Part shown: positions 26,879-35,432 of the stretch, in pieces
Position numbering within the stretch: the stretch's first letter is position 1
How the letters are laid out: each line of letters opens with the position of its first letter
Assembly (NCBI GenBank): GCA_017626405.1
Contig: JAGAIS010000001.1
Coordinates: 62,001-126,000 of the forward strand
Direction: 5' to 3'
DNA from: Bacilli bacterium
GTDB taxonomy: Bacteria; Bacillota_I; Bacilli_A; RF39; UBA660
DNA length: 64,000 nt
Program-made: the position numbers and the translations under genes
Notes under the pieces: model-generated
Database searches by the model: none
What the model saw: only the letters and a program-made list of their open reading frames with translations
Told to the model about the DNA's origin: nothing

Positions 26879-29362
26879 ATGGATACAGAAACAAATGTTA
26901 ATAAAGATGTTGTAAAGACAAATATAGTTGAAGAAATTAAGAAGTCCTTCCTAGAATATTCTATGAGTGTTATTGTAGCACGTGCTCTACCCGATTTGAG
27001 AGATGGTTTAAAACCAGTTCACAGAAGAATACTATATTCTATGTATGAAGGAGGATATACTCCTGATAAGCCATTTAGAAAGTCAGCAAAGACAGTTGGT
27101 GAAGTAATGGGTAATTACCATCCACATGGGGATTCATCAATATATGATGCAATGGTTAGAATGGCACAAACATTCTCTTATCGATATGTACTTATTGATG
27201 GACATGGTAACTTTGGTTCAATGGATGGCGATGGAGCAGCAGCAATGCGTTATACTGAAGCTAGACTATCTAAATTATCTTTGGAATTATTGAGAGATAT
27301 TAAGAAAGATACGATTGATTTTGTTGATAACTTTGATGCTACTACGAGAGAACCTTCTGTTTTACCTTCTAGATTTCCTAATATTTTAGTAAATGGAACT
27401 ATGGGAATTGCTGTTGGTATGGCAACGAATATTCCACCTCATAATTTAAGTGAAGTAATTGATGGATGCGTTGCTTATATTGATAATCACGACATTACGT
27501 TAGATGAATTAATGCAATATGTAAAAGGACCAGACTTCCCTACTGGAGCTGTTATCTTAGGAAATTCAGGAATAAGAAGAGCTTATGAAACTGGAAAAGG
27601 TTCTATTACTCTAAGAGGAAAAGTTGCTATTGAAGAAAATAATGGTCATTCTTTAATTGTTATTACAGAACTTCCATATATGGTTAATAAAAAGATGTTC
27701 CAACAGAGAATTGCTGAATTGGTAAGAGATAAATTAATCGATGGAATTGCCGATTTACATGAGGAAACAAACTTAGAAAACGGAATAAGAATTGTAATTA
27801 CTCTTAAGAAGGAAGCCAATGCAAATGTTGTATTGAACAATTTATATAAACAAACTTCACTTCAAACAAATTTTGGTATTAATTTCCTTATGCTAGATCA
27901 AATGAAACCTCGTTGTTTAGGTCTAAAAGAGATTATTGCTAAGTATATCGAATATCAAAAAGAAATTATTATAAGAAGAACTAAATTTGATTTAGGAAAA
28001 GCTGAAGAGAGAGTTCATATATTAAATGGTTTTAAAATTGCTCTTGAAAATATCGATGAGGTAGTTAGAATCATTCGTGGAAGTCAAAGTGATGATATTG
28101 CTAAACAACAGTTATCTGAAAAATTTGGTTTAACAGAAATTCAATGTGAAGCAATTCTTGATATGAGACTTCGTAGATTAACTGGTCTAGAGAAAGATAA
28201 AATTCTTGCTGAATTAGAAGAATTGTTAGCTAAGATTGAAGAATATAAAGCAATTCTTGCAAATGATGAATTAGTACTTAAAACTGTTAAAGAAGAACTT
28301 TTAGATATTAAAGCTAGATATGGTGACGAAAGACGTACTTATATAGATATGACAGCTGTTGATTTCATTGAAGATGAGTCTTTAATTCCAGAAGAAAATG
28401 TAATAATATCATTAACTGATAAAGGATATATCAAGAGATGTGTTTCTAATACATTTAAATCTCAACATCGTGGTGGTGTTGGAGTAAAAGGAATGACTAC
28501 TAATGAAGAAGATTATGTTAAACACTTAGTTAACTGCTCTACTCATGATTATGTATTATTCTTTACTAATAAAGGAAAAGTTTATAGAATCAAAGGTTAT
28601 GAAATCCCTGAATATAGTAGACAAGCTAAAGGACTACCTATTATTAACTTACTTCAAATTGAAAAAGATGAAAAAGTTAGTTCAATAATACCAGTAAGTC
28701 GCGAATGTGAAGATAAATATTTAGTATTTGCAACTCAGAAAGGTATAGTTAAGAGAACTCTATTAGAAGAATATGAAAATATTCGTCAAAGTGGAAAAAT
28801 TGCTATTTCTCTTCGCGATGATGACGAACTAATTGATGTTAGGTTATCTGATGGTCAAAAACTAGTTATTTTAGGATCAACAAGCGGTAGAATGGTAATT
28901 TTTGATGAAAAAGAAATTAGACCAATGGGAAGAACTGCATCAGGTGTTAAAGGTATTGAGTTAGATGGAGAAAAATGTATTGGAATGGATATTGGTACTC
29001 CTGACGACAATATTTTGATAGTTACATCTAATGGATATGGTAAAAAGACATTTGTTAAAGAATATCGAATGACGAAACGTGGAAGCAAAGGTGTAAAAGC
29101 GTTAAATGCTACTGAAAAGAATGGTTCTATGGTTGCTCACAAGATTGTAACAGATGATAAAGATCTAATGATTATTACTGAATCTGGTATGTTAATTAGA
29201 TTACCTATCGAATCAATTTCTCAATTAGGACGTGTTACTCAGGGAGTTAAGTTAATTAACTTAAAGGAAGAACAAAAAGTATCGACAATAAGTGTTGTTG
29301 ATAAAGTTGAAGAAATTGAAGAAGAAATAGCTAATTCCCCTACTGATCAAATTGAAGAATAA
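26879..29362 (+). CDS. gyrA: DNA gyrase subunit A
   Basis: Cuts and rejoins the gate DNA segment. 827 residues. Quinolone-determining region [17 protein letters not shown], catalytic Tyr in [12 protein letters not shown], coiled coil in the middle, then a six-blade C-terminal domain whose GyrA-box reads QHRGGVG (consensus QRRGGKG, so the Lys is replaced). The acidic tail [17 protein letters not shown] is normal. AGGAGG precedes the start. No clear intrinsic terminator is seen before the parS array. Confidence 0.97.
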   Translation: MDTETNVNKDVVKTNIVEEIKKSFLEYSMSVIVARALPDLRDGLKPVHRRILYSMYEGGYTPDKPFRKSAKTVGEVMGNYHPHGDSSIYDAMVRMAQTFSYRYVLIDGHGNFGSMDGDGAAAMRYTEARLSKLSLELLRDIKKDTIDFVDNFDATTREPSVLPSRFPNILVNGTMGIAVGMATNIPPHNLSEVIDGCVAYIDNHDITLDELMQYVKGPDFPTGAVILGNSGIRRAYETGKGSITLRGKVAIEENNGHSLIVITELPYMVNKKMFQQRIAELVRDKLIDGIADLHEETNLENGIRIVITLKKEANANVVLNNLYKQTSLQTNFGINFLMLDQMKPRCLGLKEIIAKYIEYQKEIIIRRTKFDLGKAEERVHILNGFKIALENIDEVVRIIRGSQSDDIAKQQLSEKFGLTEIQCEAILDMRLRRLTGLEKDKILAELEELLAKIEEYKAILANDELVLKTVKEELLDIKARYGDERRTYIDMTAVDFIEDESLIPEENVIISLTDKGYIKRCVSNTFKSQHRGGVGVKGMTTNEEDYVKHLVNCSTHDYVLFFTNKGKVYRIKGYEIPEYSRQAKGLPIINLLQIEKDEKVSSIIPVSRECEDKYLVFATQKGIVKRTLLEEYENIRQSGKIAISLRDDDELIDVRLSDGQKLVILGSTSGRMVIFDEKEIRPMGRTASGVKGIELDGEKCIGMDIGTPDDNILIVTSNGYGKKTFVKEYRMTKRGSKGVKALNATEKNGSMVAHKIVTDDKDLMIITESGMLIRLPIESISQLGRVTQGVKLINLKEEQKVSTISVVDKVEEIEEEIANSPTDQIEE

Positions 29363-29459
29363 AATTGTGATATTATCAAAATATTAATAACAATAATAGT
29401 AGAACGATAATATTAAATTGTTAATAACAAATTATTTAAAACATAAATATGTATACCAA

Positions 29460-29475
29460 TGTTTCACGTGAAACA
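29460..29475. promoter_or_regulatory. parS: parS site 1
   Basis: Perfect TGTTTCACGTGAAACA; symmetry extends to CCAATG...CATTGG (24 bp, 29456-29479). Confidence 0.92.
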
Positions 29476-29572
29476 TTGGCTTTTAATTATAACAAAAAGA
29501 TTTACAATATTGTTAATATTAAATATTTAGTTGATTCAATATTGAAACAATATTAATTAAATTAATTTATAT

Positions 29573-29588
29573 AGTTTCACGTGAAACA
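29573..29588. promoter_or_regulatory. parS: parS site 2 (outermost base changed)
   Basis: AGTTTCACGTGAAACA, the first T is A; the inner 14 bp are perfect. Confidence 0.88.
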
Positions 29589-29675
29589 TCAAAGAATATT
29601 GTATATATAATTAATTATTAAATATGTAATATATACTATTTTTTTTAAAATAATTCATATATATTATAAATTCAA

Positions 29676-29691
29676 TGTTTCACGTGAAACA
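29676..29691. promoter_or_regulatory. parS: parS site 3
   Basis: Perfect site inside a 26-bp palindrome (TTCAATG...CATTGAA, 29671-29696), the longest symmetry in the array. Confidence 0.92.
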
Positions 29692-29746
29692 TTGAATAAA
29701 CATTTAAGTACAGCTAGCGTTTATAAAAAATATATAAAACATTTAA

Positions 29747-29759
29747 TGTTTCAGAAACA
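29747..29759. promoter_or_regulatory. Decayed parS site
   Basis: TGTTTCAGAAACA: a parS from which the central CGT is missing. Flanks AAT...ATT match the intact sites. It lies 71 bp after site 3, out of the main register. Confidence 0.6.
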
Positions 29760-29781
29760 TTAATAAAATACATATTTGATA

Positions 29782-29797
29782 TGTTTCACGTGAAACA
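29782..29797. promoter_or_regulatory. parS: parS site 4
   Basis: Perfect site, followed by CATCAAATGTA as at site 6. Confidence 0.92.
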
Positions 29798-29888
29798 TCA
29801 AATGTACAAAATCGTATAGATTCATAAAATTAATGATACATTTATATTTAAAATTTAAATAATTAGTATATATATATCAAAATATTAA

Positions 29889-29904
29889 TGTTTCACGTGA
29901 AACA
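29889..29904. promoter_or_regulatory. parS: parS site 5
   Basis: Perfect site, preceded by AATATTAA. Confidence 0.92.
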
Positions 29905-29998
29905 TAGGATAAAATATCTAAATATAAGTGGTGTTGGTAAAAAAACTATATAAATTATTTAATGTATTTAAATATATAGATCAAATTCATGATTGGTA

Positions 29999-30014
29999 TG
30001 TTTCACGTGAAACA
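29999..30014. promoter_or_regulatory. parS: parS site 6
   Basis: Perfect site; the following spacer is recognisably a copy of the one after site 4. Confidence 0.92.
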
Positions 30015-30106
30015 TCAAATGTATAAATTTATATGGATATAGAAAATAATAGTTAATGTATATTCAAAATCCTAATAATTTTTTATATATATCTGAAATA
30101 TTATAA

Positions 30107-30122
30107 TGTTTCACGTGAAACA
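30107..30122. promoter_or_regulatory. parS: parS site 7
   Basis: Perfect site, preceded by AAATATTATAA, similar to site 5. Confidence 0.92.
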
Positions 30123-30222
30123 TATGCAGTGAATCGACTATTAAATATTAATTATTATTATAAATTATGAGCTTTATATATAAAGCTAATTAACAATTTA
30201 CTAAATATATATCTGTCTTCAA

Positions 30223-30238
30223 TGTTCCACGTGAAACA
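30223..30238. promoter_or_regulatory. parS: parS site 8 (one inner change)
   Basis: TGTTCCACGTGAAACA, one T to C change in the left arm; outer flanks TTCAA/TTGAA as at site 3. Confidence 0.88.
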
Positions 30239-30294
30239 TTGAAATAATAAAATTTATTTTACTACTTAAATATATCTAATGTTATATATCGTAA

Positions 30295-30310
30295 TGTTTC
30301 ACGTGAAACA
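30295..30310. promoter_or_regulatory. parS: parS site 9
   Basis: Perfect site, only 72 bp after site 8. Confidence 0.92.
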
Positions 30311-30379
30311 TATAGAAATAGTAAGTATTATTAATTGCATTTTATTATATAAGATTAAATTTTTATAGTAATTTGTTGA

Positions 30380-30456
30380 ATTACTGATTAATTGCTGATT
30401 AATTACTGATTAATTACTGATTATAAACTGATAAATTATTGATTAATTACGGATTT
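30380..30456 (+). repeat. Seven tandem 11-bp AT-rich repeats
   Basis: Unit ATTACTGATTA. Copies: 30380, 30391 (one change), 30402, 30413, then diverged copies at 30424, 30435 and 30446. The period is close to one helical turn. It lies between the last parS site and the SRP RNA promoter. The role is unknown; iteron-like or curvature-inducing DNA are possible. Confidence 0.8.
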
Positions 30457-30478
30457 ATATAGATTTTTTTTGAAAATA

Positions 30479-30487
30479 TGCTATAAT
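30479..30487 (+). promoter_or_regulatory. Extended -10 promoter of the SRP RNA
   Basis: TGC directly before TATAAT (30482-30487), seven bases before the RNA's first base. The -35 area (ATAGAT) is weak. Confidence 0.65.
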
Positions 30488-30493
30488 TAACTT

Positions 30494-30567
30494 GCGCAAT
30501 AGTTATGTTATGAACTGGTCAGGATCGGAAGATAGCAGCCAAGATAGCCTCTAATTATGTGCGCTTT
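30494..30567 (+). ncRNA. ffs: Small signal recognition particle RNA (4.5S type)
   Basis: Hairpin RNA with the domain IV core GGTCAGGATCGGAAG...AGCAGCC, i.e. the symmetric loop and tetraloop that bind Ffh. The closing stem GCGCA/TGTGCGC is followed by TTTTTTT and so also serves as terminator. About 75 nt, the short form, without the Alu domain of Bacillus scRNA. Its place before tadA and dnaX matches the scr locus of Bacillus. Confidence 0.92.
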
Positions 30568-30584
30568 TTTTATGAGGTGTAATT

Positions 30585-31013
30585 ATGAACAATTATTTTA
30601 TTGAATGTATAAATGAAGCACAAATTGCAGAATCAAACGGAGATGTACCAATTGGTTCAGTAATAGTTTTCAACAATCAAATTATTGGTCGAGGTCATAA
30701 TAATCGTTTATTATCTAAAGATGTTACAGCTCATGCTGAAGTGCTGGCGATTCATGAAGCTGCGAGTAAAATAGGGGACTGGCGTTTAGATGGATGCGAT
30801 TTGTATGTTACTTTAGAACCATGCGCTATGTGTAAGGAAATAATTAAAGAATCTCGTATAAATAATGTTTATTATCTAGTAAGTAAAGATAATTATAAAC
30901 ACTCTTCTGATAAAACTAATTTTAAAATTTATGATGAAGATAGTTTTCAACAAGAAATTTTAAAATATAAAGACAATTTGTCTAATTTTTTTAAGGCAAA
31001 TTGTAACAGATAG
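30585..31013 (+). CDS. tadA: tRNA-specific adenosine deaminase
   Basis: Makes inosine at position 34 of tRNA-Arg(ACG). 142 residues. Zinc and catalytic residues are intact: TAHAEVLAI (HAE) and LEPCAMCKEI (PCxxC). DVPIGSVIV is also typical. GAGGTG precedes the start. Adjacent to the SRP RNA and dnaX, as yaaJ is in Bacillus. Confidence 0.93.
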   Translation: MNNYFIECINEAQIAESNGDVPIGSVIVFNNQIIGRGHNNRLLSKDVTAHAEVLAIHEAASKIGDWRLDGCDLYVTLEPCAMCKEIIKESRINNVYYLVSKDNYKHSSDKTNFKIYDEDSFQQEILKYKDNLSNFFKANCNR

Positions 31014-31050
31014 AGTAGTTATTATGATATAATTAGGTCAGGTGAATAAT

Positions 31051-32637
31051 ATGGATTATAAAGTTTTGTATCGTAAATATCGTCCTGTAAATTTTGATGA
31101 ATTGGTTGGACAAAATCATGTTAAAAATATACTTAAAAATTCAATTATTAATGATAAGATAGCTCATGCATATATATTCACTGGCCCTCGTGGTACTGGT
31201 AAAACAAGTACTGCTAAGATATTTGCTCGTACGCTTAATTGTTTAGATGCTAAAGATGGTATTTGTTGTGGCAAATGCCAAAACTGTATTGATTTTAATT
31301 CTAGTCCAGATATTATTGAAATGGATGCTGCAAGTAACAATAGTGTTGATGATATTAGAAATATAGTTGAAAATGTTGGTATAGCACCATCAAATAGCAA
31401 GTATAAAATTTATATAATTGATGAGGTGCATATGCTTACTCAATCAGCTTGGAATGCTTTTTTGAAAACTTTAGAGGAACCTCCGCATAATGTAATATTT
31501 ATATTGGCAACTACTGATATTCAGAAGGTTCCAATTACAGTTTTGTCGAGATGCCAAAGATTTGATTTTCAAAGAATTGATAAGGGATTAATATTTGATA
31601 ATTTAAAATCTATTTGTGATAAAGAAAGTATCAAATATGAAGAAGATGCATTGAATGAAATTGCTTACTTATCAGATGGTTGTATGCGTGATGCACTTAG
31701 TATTCTTGATCAATTATCTAAGGTGTCTGATATAATTAATCTCGATATTATTAAAAATAATTATGGTACAGTTACTAAAGATGAGATAGATAATATTTAT
31801 ACGGCAATATTAAAAAATGATATTGATTCCTTAGTGTCTAAAATTAATGAAATTAAAAATACTGGTATAGATATTAAAATTCTAATAGATAAGATACTTG
31901 ATAATTTTATTAACAAAGCAATTGAGATGAAAAAGAAAAATATTAGTACAAATGCATTTAATCAATTAAAGAAAATTATAGATTCATTAAATTCGTTACT
32001 AAGTAAGCTTAATGCAAATTCCAACGGATATTTAATGTTAGAATTAGAATTAATTAGTTTTATTAATGATGATACTAACCAAATAACAACTAGAGAAATA
32101 AATCAAATTATTTCCCGGGAAATAATCACACTTGACACTAAAATTGACGTAAACGAATTGATTAATGATTCAAAAAATACTAATATTTATAAGATGTGTC
32201 AGGAATTTATAAATATTAGAATAAATAATTCGTTTGTTAATTGTAATAAGAATGAGAAAATTAAATTTTCAACTTTGTGGAATAATTATATTAAACATAT
32301 AGTTGATGATAATATTAAAGAGTTCTTACTGTTGACGAAGGGAGTAGTTCCCCAAGTAGTATCTGATAACTATGTCTTATTCGTTACAAATTCAGAAAGT
32401 GTTAAGACAGTTATTAATTCAAAATTGTTTGATATCGAAGTTTCATTTAATAGTTTTAATTCTAATAATTATAAGATGATCTTTATTTCTAAAAAGGAAT
32501 GGGATAGTTATATGAGTACTTATGATAAGAACAAAAAGTATGAATTATTAGATGAAAGTGAATATATTAGTAATGATAGTAATTCATTAAGATTAGCTGA
32601 AGAAACATTCGGCAATGATTTAATAAATATAAAATAA
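31051..32637 (+). CDS. dnaX: DNA polymerase III subunits gamma/tau
   Basis: Clamp-loader ATPase. 528 residues from the ATG at 31051 (AGGTG upstream). GPRGTGKTSTAKIFA is Walker A, CCGKCQNC the zinc finger, IIDEVHMLT Walker B, LSRCQRFDF sensor 1/SRC. After about residue 370 a tau-like C-terminal part follows. The coding sequence carries the 20-bp Noc-type palindrome at 32107-32126. Followed by ebfC and recR, the standard order. Confidence 0.95.
   Translation: MDYKVLYRKYRPVNFDELVGQNHVKNILKNSIINDKIAHAYIFTGPRGTGKTSTAKIFARTLNCLDAKDGICCGKCQNCIDFNSSPDIIEMDAASNNSVDDIRNIVENVGIAPSNSKYKIYIIDEVHMLTQSAWNAFLKTLEEPPHNVIFILATTDIQKVPITVLSRCQRFDFQRIDKGLIFDNLKSICDKESIKYEEDALNEIAYLSDGCMRDALSILDQLSKVSDIINLDIIKNNYGTVTKDEIDNIYTAILKNDIDSLVSKINEIKNTGIDIKILIDKILDNFINKAIEMKKKNISTNAFNQLKKIIDSLNSLLSKLNANSNGYLMLELELISFINDDTNQITTREINQIISREIITLDTKIDVNELINDSKNTNIYKMCQEFINIRINNSFVNCNKNEKIKFSTLWNNYIKHIVDDNIKEFLLLTKGVVPQVVSDNYVLFVTNSESVKTVINSKLFDIEVSFNSFNSNNYKMIFISKKEWDSYMSTYDKNKKYELLDESEYISNDSNSLRLAEETFGNDLINIK
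32107..32126. promoter_or_regulatory. Noc-binding site (NBS)-type palindrome inside dnaX
   Basis: ATTATTTCCCGGGAAATAAT, a perfect 20-bp palindrome containing the Bacillus Noc consensus ATTTCCCGGGAAAT without a mismatch. CCCGGG is very rare in this AT-rich DNA; I found no other copy in the window. Confidence 0.8.
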
Positions 32638-32651
32638 AGGAGAGATGATAT

Positions 32652-32948
32652 ATGAATATGAATGCTTTAATGCAACAAGCACAAAAAATGAAGAAAGATA
32701 TGGAAAAGAAACAACAAGAAATTGAAAGTTCTACTTATGAGGGACACAGTGAGTTTGTAGATGTTGTTGTTTATGGAACTAAGAAAATTAAATCTATTAA
32801 GATAAATCAAAAATCTCTAGATGAAGAAGATATAGAAATATTAGAAGACATGATTAAAATTGCAATGAATGATGCTTTATCAAAAGTTGATAAAGATACT
32901 GAAGATAAAATGGGAATTTATGCTAAACAATTTGGCGGTTTAATGTAA
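32652..32948 (+). CDS. ebfC: YbaB/EbfC nucleoid-associated protein
   Basis: 98 residues: MNMNALMQQAQKMKKDMEKKQQEIE is the N-terminal helix of the family, followed by YEGHSEFVDVVVYGTKKIKSIKI and a C-terminal helix. Dimeric DNA-binding protein of unclear role that nearly always lies between dnaX and recR, as here (14 bp after dnaX, 1 bp before recR). Confidence 0.93.
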   Translation: MNMNALMQQAQKMKKDMEKKQQEIESSTYEGHSEFVDVVVYGTKKIKSIKINQKSLDEEDIEILEDMIKIAMNDALSKVDKDTEDKMGIYAKQFGGLM

Positions 32949-32949
32949 T

Positions 32950-33552
32950 ATGATATATCCTGAAGTATTAAGAAATGCAATTGACTCATTTAGAAAACTA
33001 CCAGGTATTGGAGAGAAAAGTGCAGAGAGATACGCACTTTCAATGTTGGATTTATCAGAAGAAGATATTGATAATTTTGTAAGTTCAATTAAAGAATGCA
33101 AAAGCAAGATTAGAAAATGTAAAATATGTGGACATTTAACTGATAAAGAGATTTGTTCAATATGTGATGATTCTAATAGGAATCCGAATGTTATCTGTGT
33201 AGTTGAAGATTATAAAAGCGTCTTCATGTTTGAAAAAAGCGGATCATTTAATGGCATGTATCATGTGTTGGATGGATTAATTTCGCCAATCGATGGGATT
33301 TATCCCGATGATATAAATATTGCATCATTGGAATCGCGAATAAAAGAGAATCAAGAAGATGCAGAAATTATCTTAGCTCTAAAACCTTCTATTGAAGGAG
33401 AGACTACTACTCTATATATAAAGAAAATATTTGAAAAGAAAAATATTAAAGTATCTCGTTTATCTTATGGAATTCCTATGGGAGTTGAAATAGATTATTT
33501 AGATTCAATTACATTGGATAGAGCATTGCTTGATAGAAAAGAAATTTCATAG
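32950..33552 (+). CDS. recR: Recombination mediator RecR
   Basis: 200 residues. LPGIGEKSAERYAL is the helix-hairpin-helix, CKICGHLTDKEICSIC the four-Cys zinc finger, and ICVVEDYKSVFMFEKSGSFNGMYHVL the Toprim domain; SYGIPMGVEIDYLDSITL closes it. Works with RecF and RecO in gap repair; recF is in the same region but another operon. Confidence 0.95.
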   Translation: MIYPEVLRNAIDSFRKLPGIGEKSAERYALSMLDLSEEDIDNFVSSIKECKSKIRKCKICGHLTDKEICSICDDSNRNPNVICVVEDYKSVFMFEKSGSFNGMYHVLDGLISPIDGIYPDDINIASLESRIKENQEDAEIILALKPSIEGETTTLYIKKIFEKKNIKVSRLSYGIPMGVEIDYLDSITLDRALLDRKEIS

Positions 33553-33588
33553 ATTATACATAAGTTAATATAATTTATTGGTGATGAT

Positions 33589-33777
33589 ATGAAATCTATT
33601 AAACGATTGTTAAAAAACGTAGTGTTATCAACAATAACTTTATATTCTATTAATCTAATTTTAAATAAAATAGGCATAATAGTACCTATGAATATATTTA
33701 GTATTAGTGTATGTTCCATTTTAGGTTTTCCTGGATTAATAATGTATATAATTTTAGTTTTAAAATATTATAGGTGA
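33589..33777 (+). CDS. bofA: BofA-like inhibitor of pro-sigma-K processing
   Basis: 62 residues, two hydrophobic segments (about 8-25 and 35-58). The C-terminal IVPMNIFSISVCSILGFPGLIMYIIL fits the BofA pattern (IPxN..T....ILGIPG). In Bacillus BofA holds the SpoIVFB protease inactive until the forespore signal arrives. It is shorter than the usual ~85 residues at the N-terminus. The position after recR is exactly that of bofA in Bacillus. Confidence 0.8.
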   Translation: MKSIKRLLKNVVLSTITLYSINLILNKIGIIVPMNIFSISVCSILGFPGLIMYIILVLKYYR

Positions 33778-33781
33778 TAAT

Positions 33782-34639
33782 ATGGATGCATCGGAAGTAA
33801 AAAATGTAATTCTTAAATCTTTTCATGAGAAAACTAACTCTCATGCTTTTTTGCTTGTTACGAATAATGTTGAGAAGACTTATAAAGATGTTATAGACAT
33901 TATTAAAATTGTCAATTGTGATAATGATGGAAATGATAATTGTAATATTTGTAATACTATAGATAAGAATACAAATCCGGATGTTATTATTGTTGGTCCG
34001 GATGGTAAAGAGATTAAAGTTGATGCTATATCTGGTATTATTGATTCGTTCTCTACAAAGCCGTTAATTAATAAATATTCTATATATGTGGTAAATGAAG
34101 CAGATAAGTTAAATGTTTCTTCAGCAAATAAACTACTTAAATTTTTAGAGGAACCAGAACCTAATATAATTGGATTTTTTATAACAGATAAACTTCAAGG
34201 AGTTATTCCAACTATTAGAAGTAGATGTGAAATATATAACTATCGTTTTGGAAGTGAATCCTTATTAGATTTACTTGAGATTAGTGAAAGTGAATACGCT
34301 GAAGTATTTGATATTACATTTGATCTTTTAAAAAAGTTAAATGATTATCCTAAATATTTACTTATGCTTGATGCAAAACAGTATAGTGATTTAGAGAGAA
34401 ATCAAATTGATTTAATCTTGAATTTACTAAAAAAAATGTATACTATAAAGTATGAATCAATTTTAAGTGATAAATACTTGAATCTTGATTATGTTAAAAA
34501 TATTTTAGATTCAATAGATTCGAGAGATTTAAAAGTGATTGTAAATAGAATTAGATTATTAGATAATATAATAGAAGATTCTAAATTTAATTTAAATAAA
34601 GAATTGATGTTTAATAGATTATTTATCATGTGGGAGTAG
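33782..34639 (+). CDS. holB: DNA polymerase III delta' subunit
   Basis: 285 residues. A diverged clamp-loader subunit: zinc-type Cys set CDNDGNDNCNICN, no Walker A lysine as usual for delta', VVNEADKLNVSSANKLLKFLEEPEPN, and IRSRCEIY. The AGGTGATAAT ribosome site overlaps the bofA stop. Followed by ricT, as in Bacillus. Confidence 0.88.
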   Translation: MDASEVKNVILKSFHEKTNSHAFLLVTNNVEKTYKDVIDIIKIVNCDNDGNDNCNICNTIDKNTNPDVIIVGPDGKEIKVDAISGIIDSFSTKPLINKYSIYVVNEADKLNVSSANKLLKFLEEPEPNIIGFFITDKLQGVIPTIRSRCEIYNYRFGSESLLDLLEISESEYAEVFDITFDLLKKLNDYPKYLLMLDAKQYSDLERNQIDLILNLLKKMYTIKYESILSDKYLNLDYVKNILDSIDSRDLKVIVNRIRLLDNIIEDSKFNLNKELMFNRLFIMWE

Positions 34640-34646
34640 GTGAATT

Positions 34647-35432
34647 ATGAGTATTTGTAGTGTAAAATTTAAGGACACTGGTAAATCTTATTATTTTAAG
34701 TATGAAAACTTTGATTTAAAAAAAGATTTAACTGTTGTTGTTGATACTGAGAAAGGCGAACAATTTGCTAAAGTAGTTGAACCGATTGTTAAAAAAATAA
34801 AAAATGTTGATGAAACAAAAATGAAAAATGTTATTAGAATTTCTACTAAGAAGGATTATAATAATTTTCTATCAAACTTGAAGACTGCTAAAGAAGCGGT
34901 AATTTATGCAAGAGAACAAGCTAATTCTTTAGGATTAGATATGAGAATTATGGATGCAAGTTTTACTTTAGATAGAAAACAGATGATATTTAATTTTATT
35001 GCCGATGAAAGAATAGATTTTAGAGACTTAGTCAAAGAATTAGCGTATAAATATAAGACGAGAATAGAATTACATCAAATGGGCATTAGAGATAAATCCA
35101 AAGAAATTGGTGGATTAGGCCCTTGTGGTAGACCTCTTTGTTGTAGTGCATTCTTGAAAGGTATTGATACTATTTCTATTAATATGGCAAAGAATCAAAA
35201 TATTGCACTAAATCCTTCAAAGATTAATGGTTCGTGTGGTAGACTTTTATGCTGTTTAACTTATGAAGATGAAGTATATGAAGAGCATCGCAAACTTTTG
35301 CCAAAAATTGGCGAAAAAATAAAATGTGCTGATGGTGAAGGAAAAGTTGTAAGTTTAGATGTATTAAATAAAAAATATACAGTTTTAATTGGAGAAGAAA
35401 AGTATGAATACGAACTTGATCGAGTTGAATGA
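34647..35432 (+). CDS. ricT: RicT (YaaT), PSP1-domain subunit of the Y-complex
   Basis: 261 residues with the PSP1 C-terminal domain. Conserved Cys sets GPCGRPLCCSAFLKG and GSCGRLLCCLTYE bind iron-sulfur clusters in the RicA-RicF-RicT complex, which in Bacillus steers RNase Y and affects competence, biofilm and sporulation. RicA and RicF are not in this window. The 3' end overlaps the next gene by 29 nt. Confidence 0.92.
   Translation: MSICSVKFKDTGKSYYFKYENFDLKKDLTVVVDTEKGEQFAKVVEPIVKKIKNVDETKMKNVIRISTKKDYNNFLSNLKTAKEAVIYAREQANSLGLDMRIMDASFTLDRKQMIFNFIADERIDFRDLVKELAYKYKTRIELHQMGIRDKSKEIGGLGPCGRPLCCSAFLKGIDTISINMAKNQNIALNPSKINGSCGRLLCCLTYEDEVYEEHRKLLPKIGEKIKCADGEGKVVSLDVLNKKYTVLIGEEKYEYELDRVE

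Larger units (their letters stand above)
29458..30312. repeat. Regularly spaced array of nine parS centromere sites
   Basis: Nine copies of the 16-bp palindrome TGTTTCACGTGAAACA (seven perfect, two with one change) begin at 29460, 29573, 29676, 29782, 29889, 29999, 30107, 30223 and 30295. Steps are 113, 103, 106, 107, 110, 108, 116 and 72 bp. The spacers are AT-rich, contain no gene, and alternate in type: sites 2, 4 and 6 are followed by CATCAAA, so the real unit looks like a pair of sites of about 215 bp. This is the consensus bound by Spo0J/ParB across bacteria. The rest of the 29363-30493 gap holds the decayed site, the 11-bp repeats and AT-rich spacer only. Confidence 0.93.

Noticed and set aside
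29458..30456. Regularly spaced identical repeats as a CRISPR array
   Set aside because: The repeats are 16-bp full palindromes matching parS, the ~91-bp spacers are AT-rich and related to one another, and no cas gene is near.
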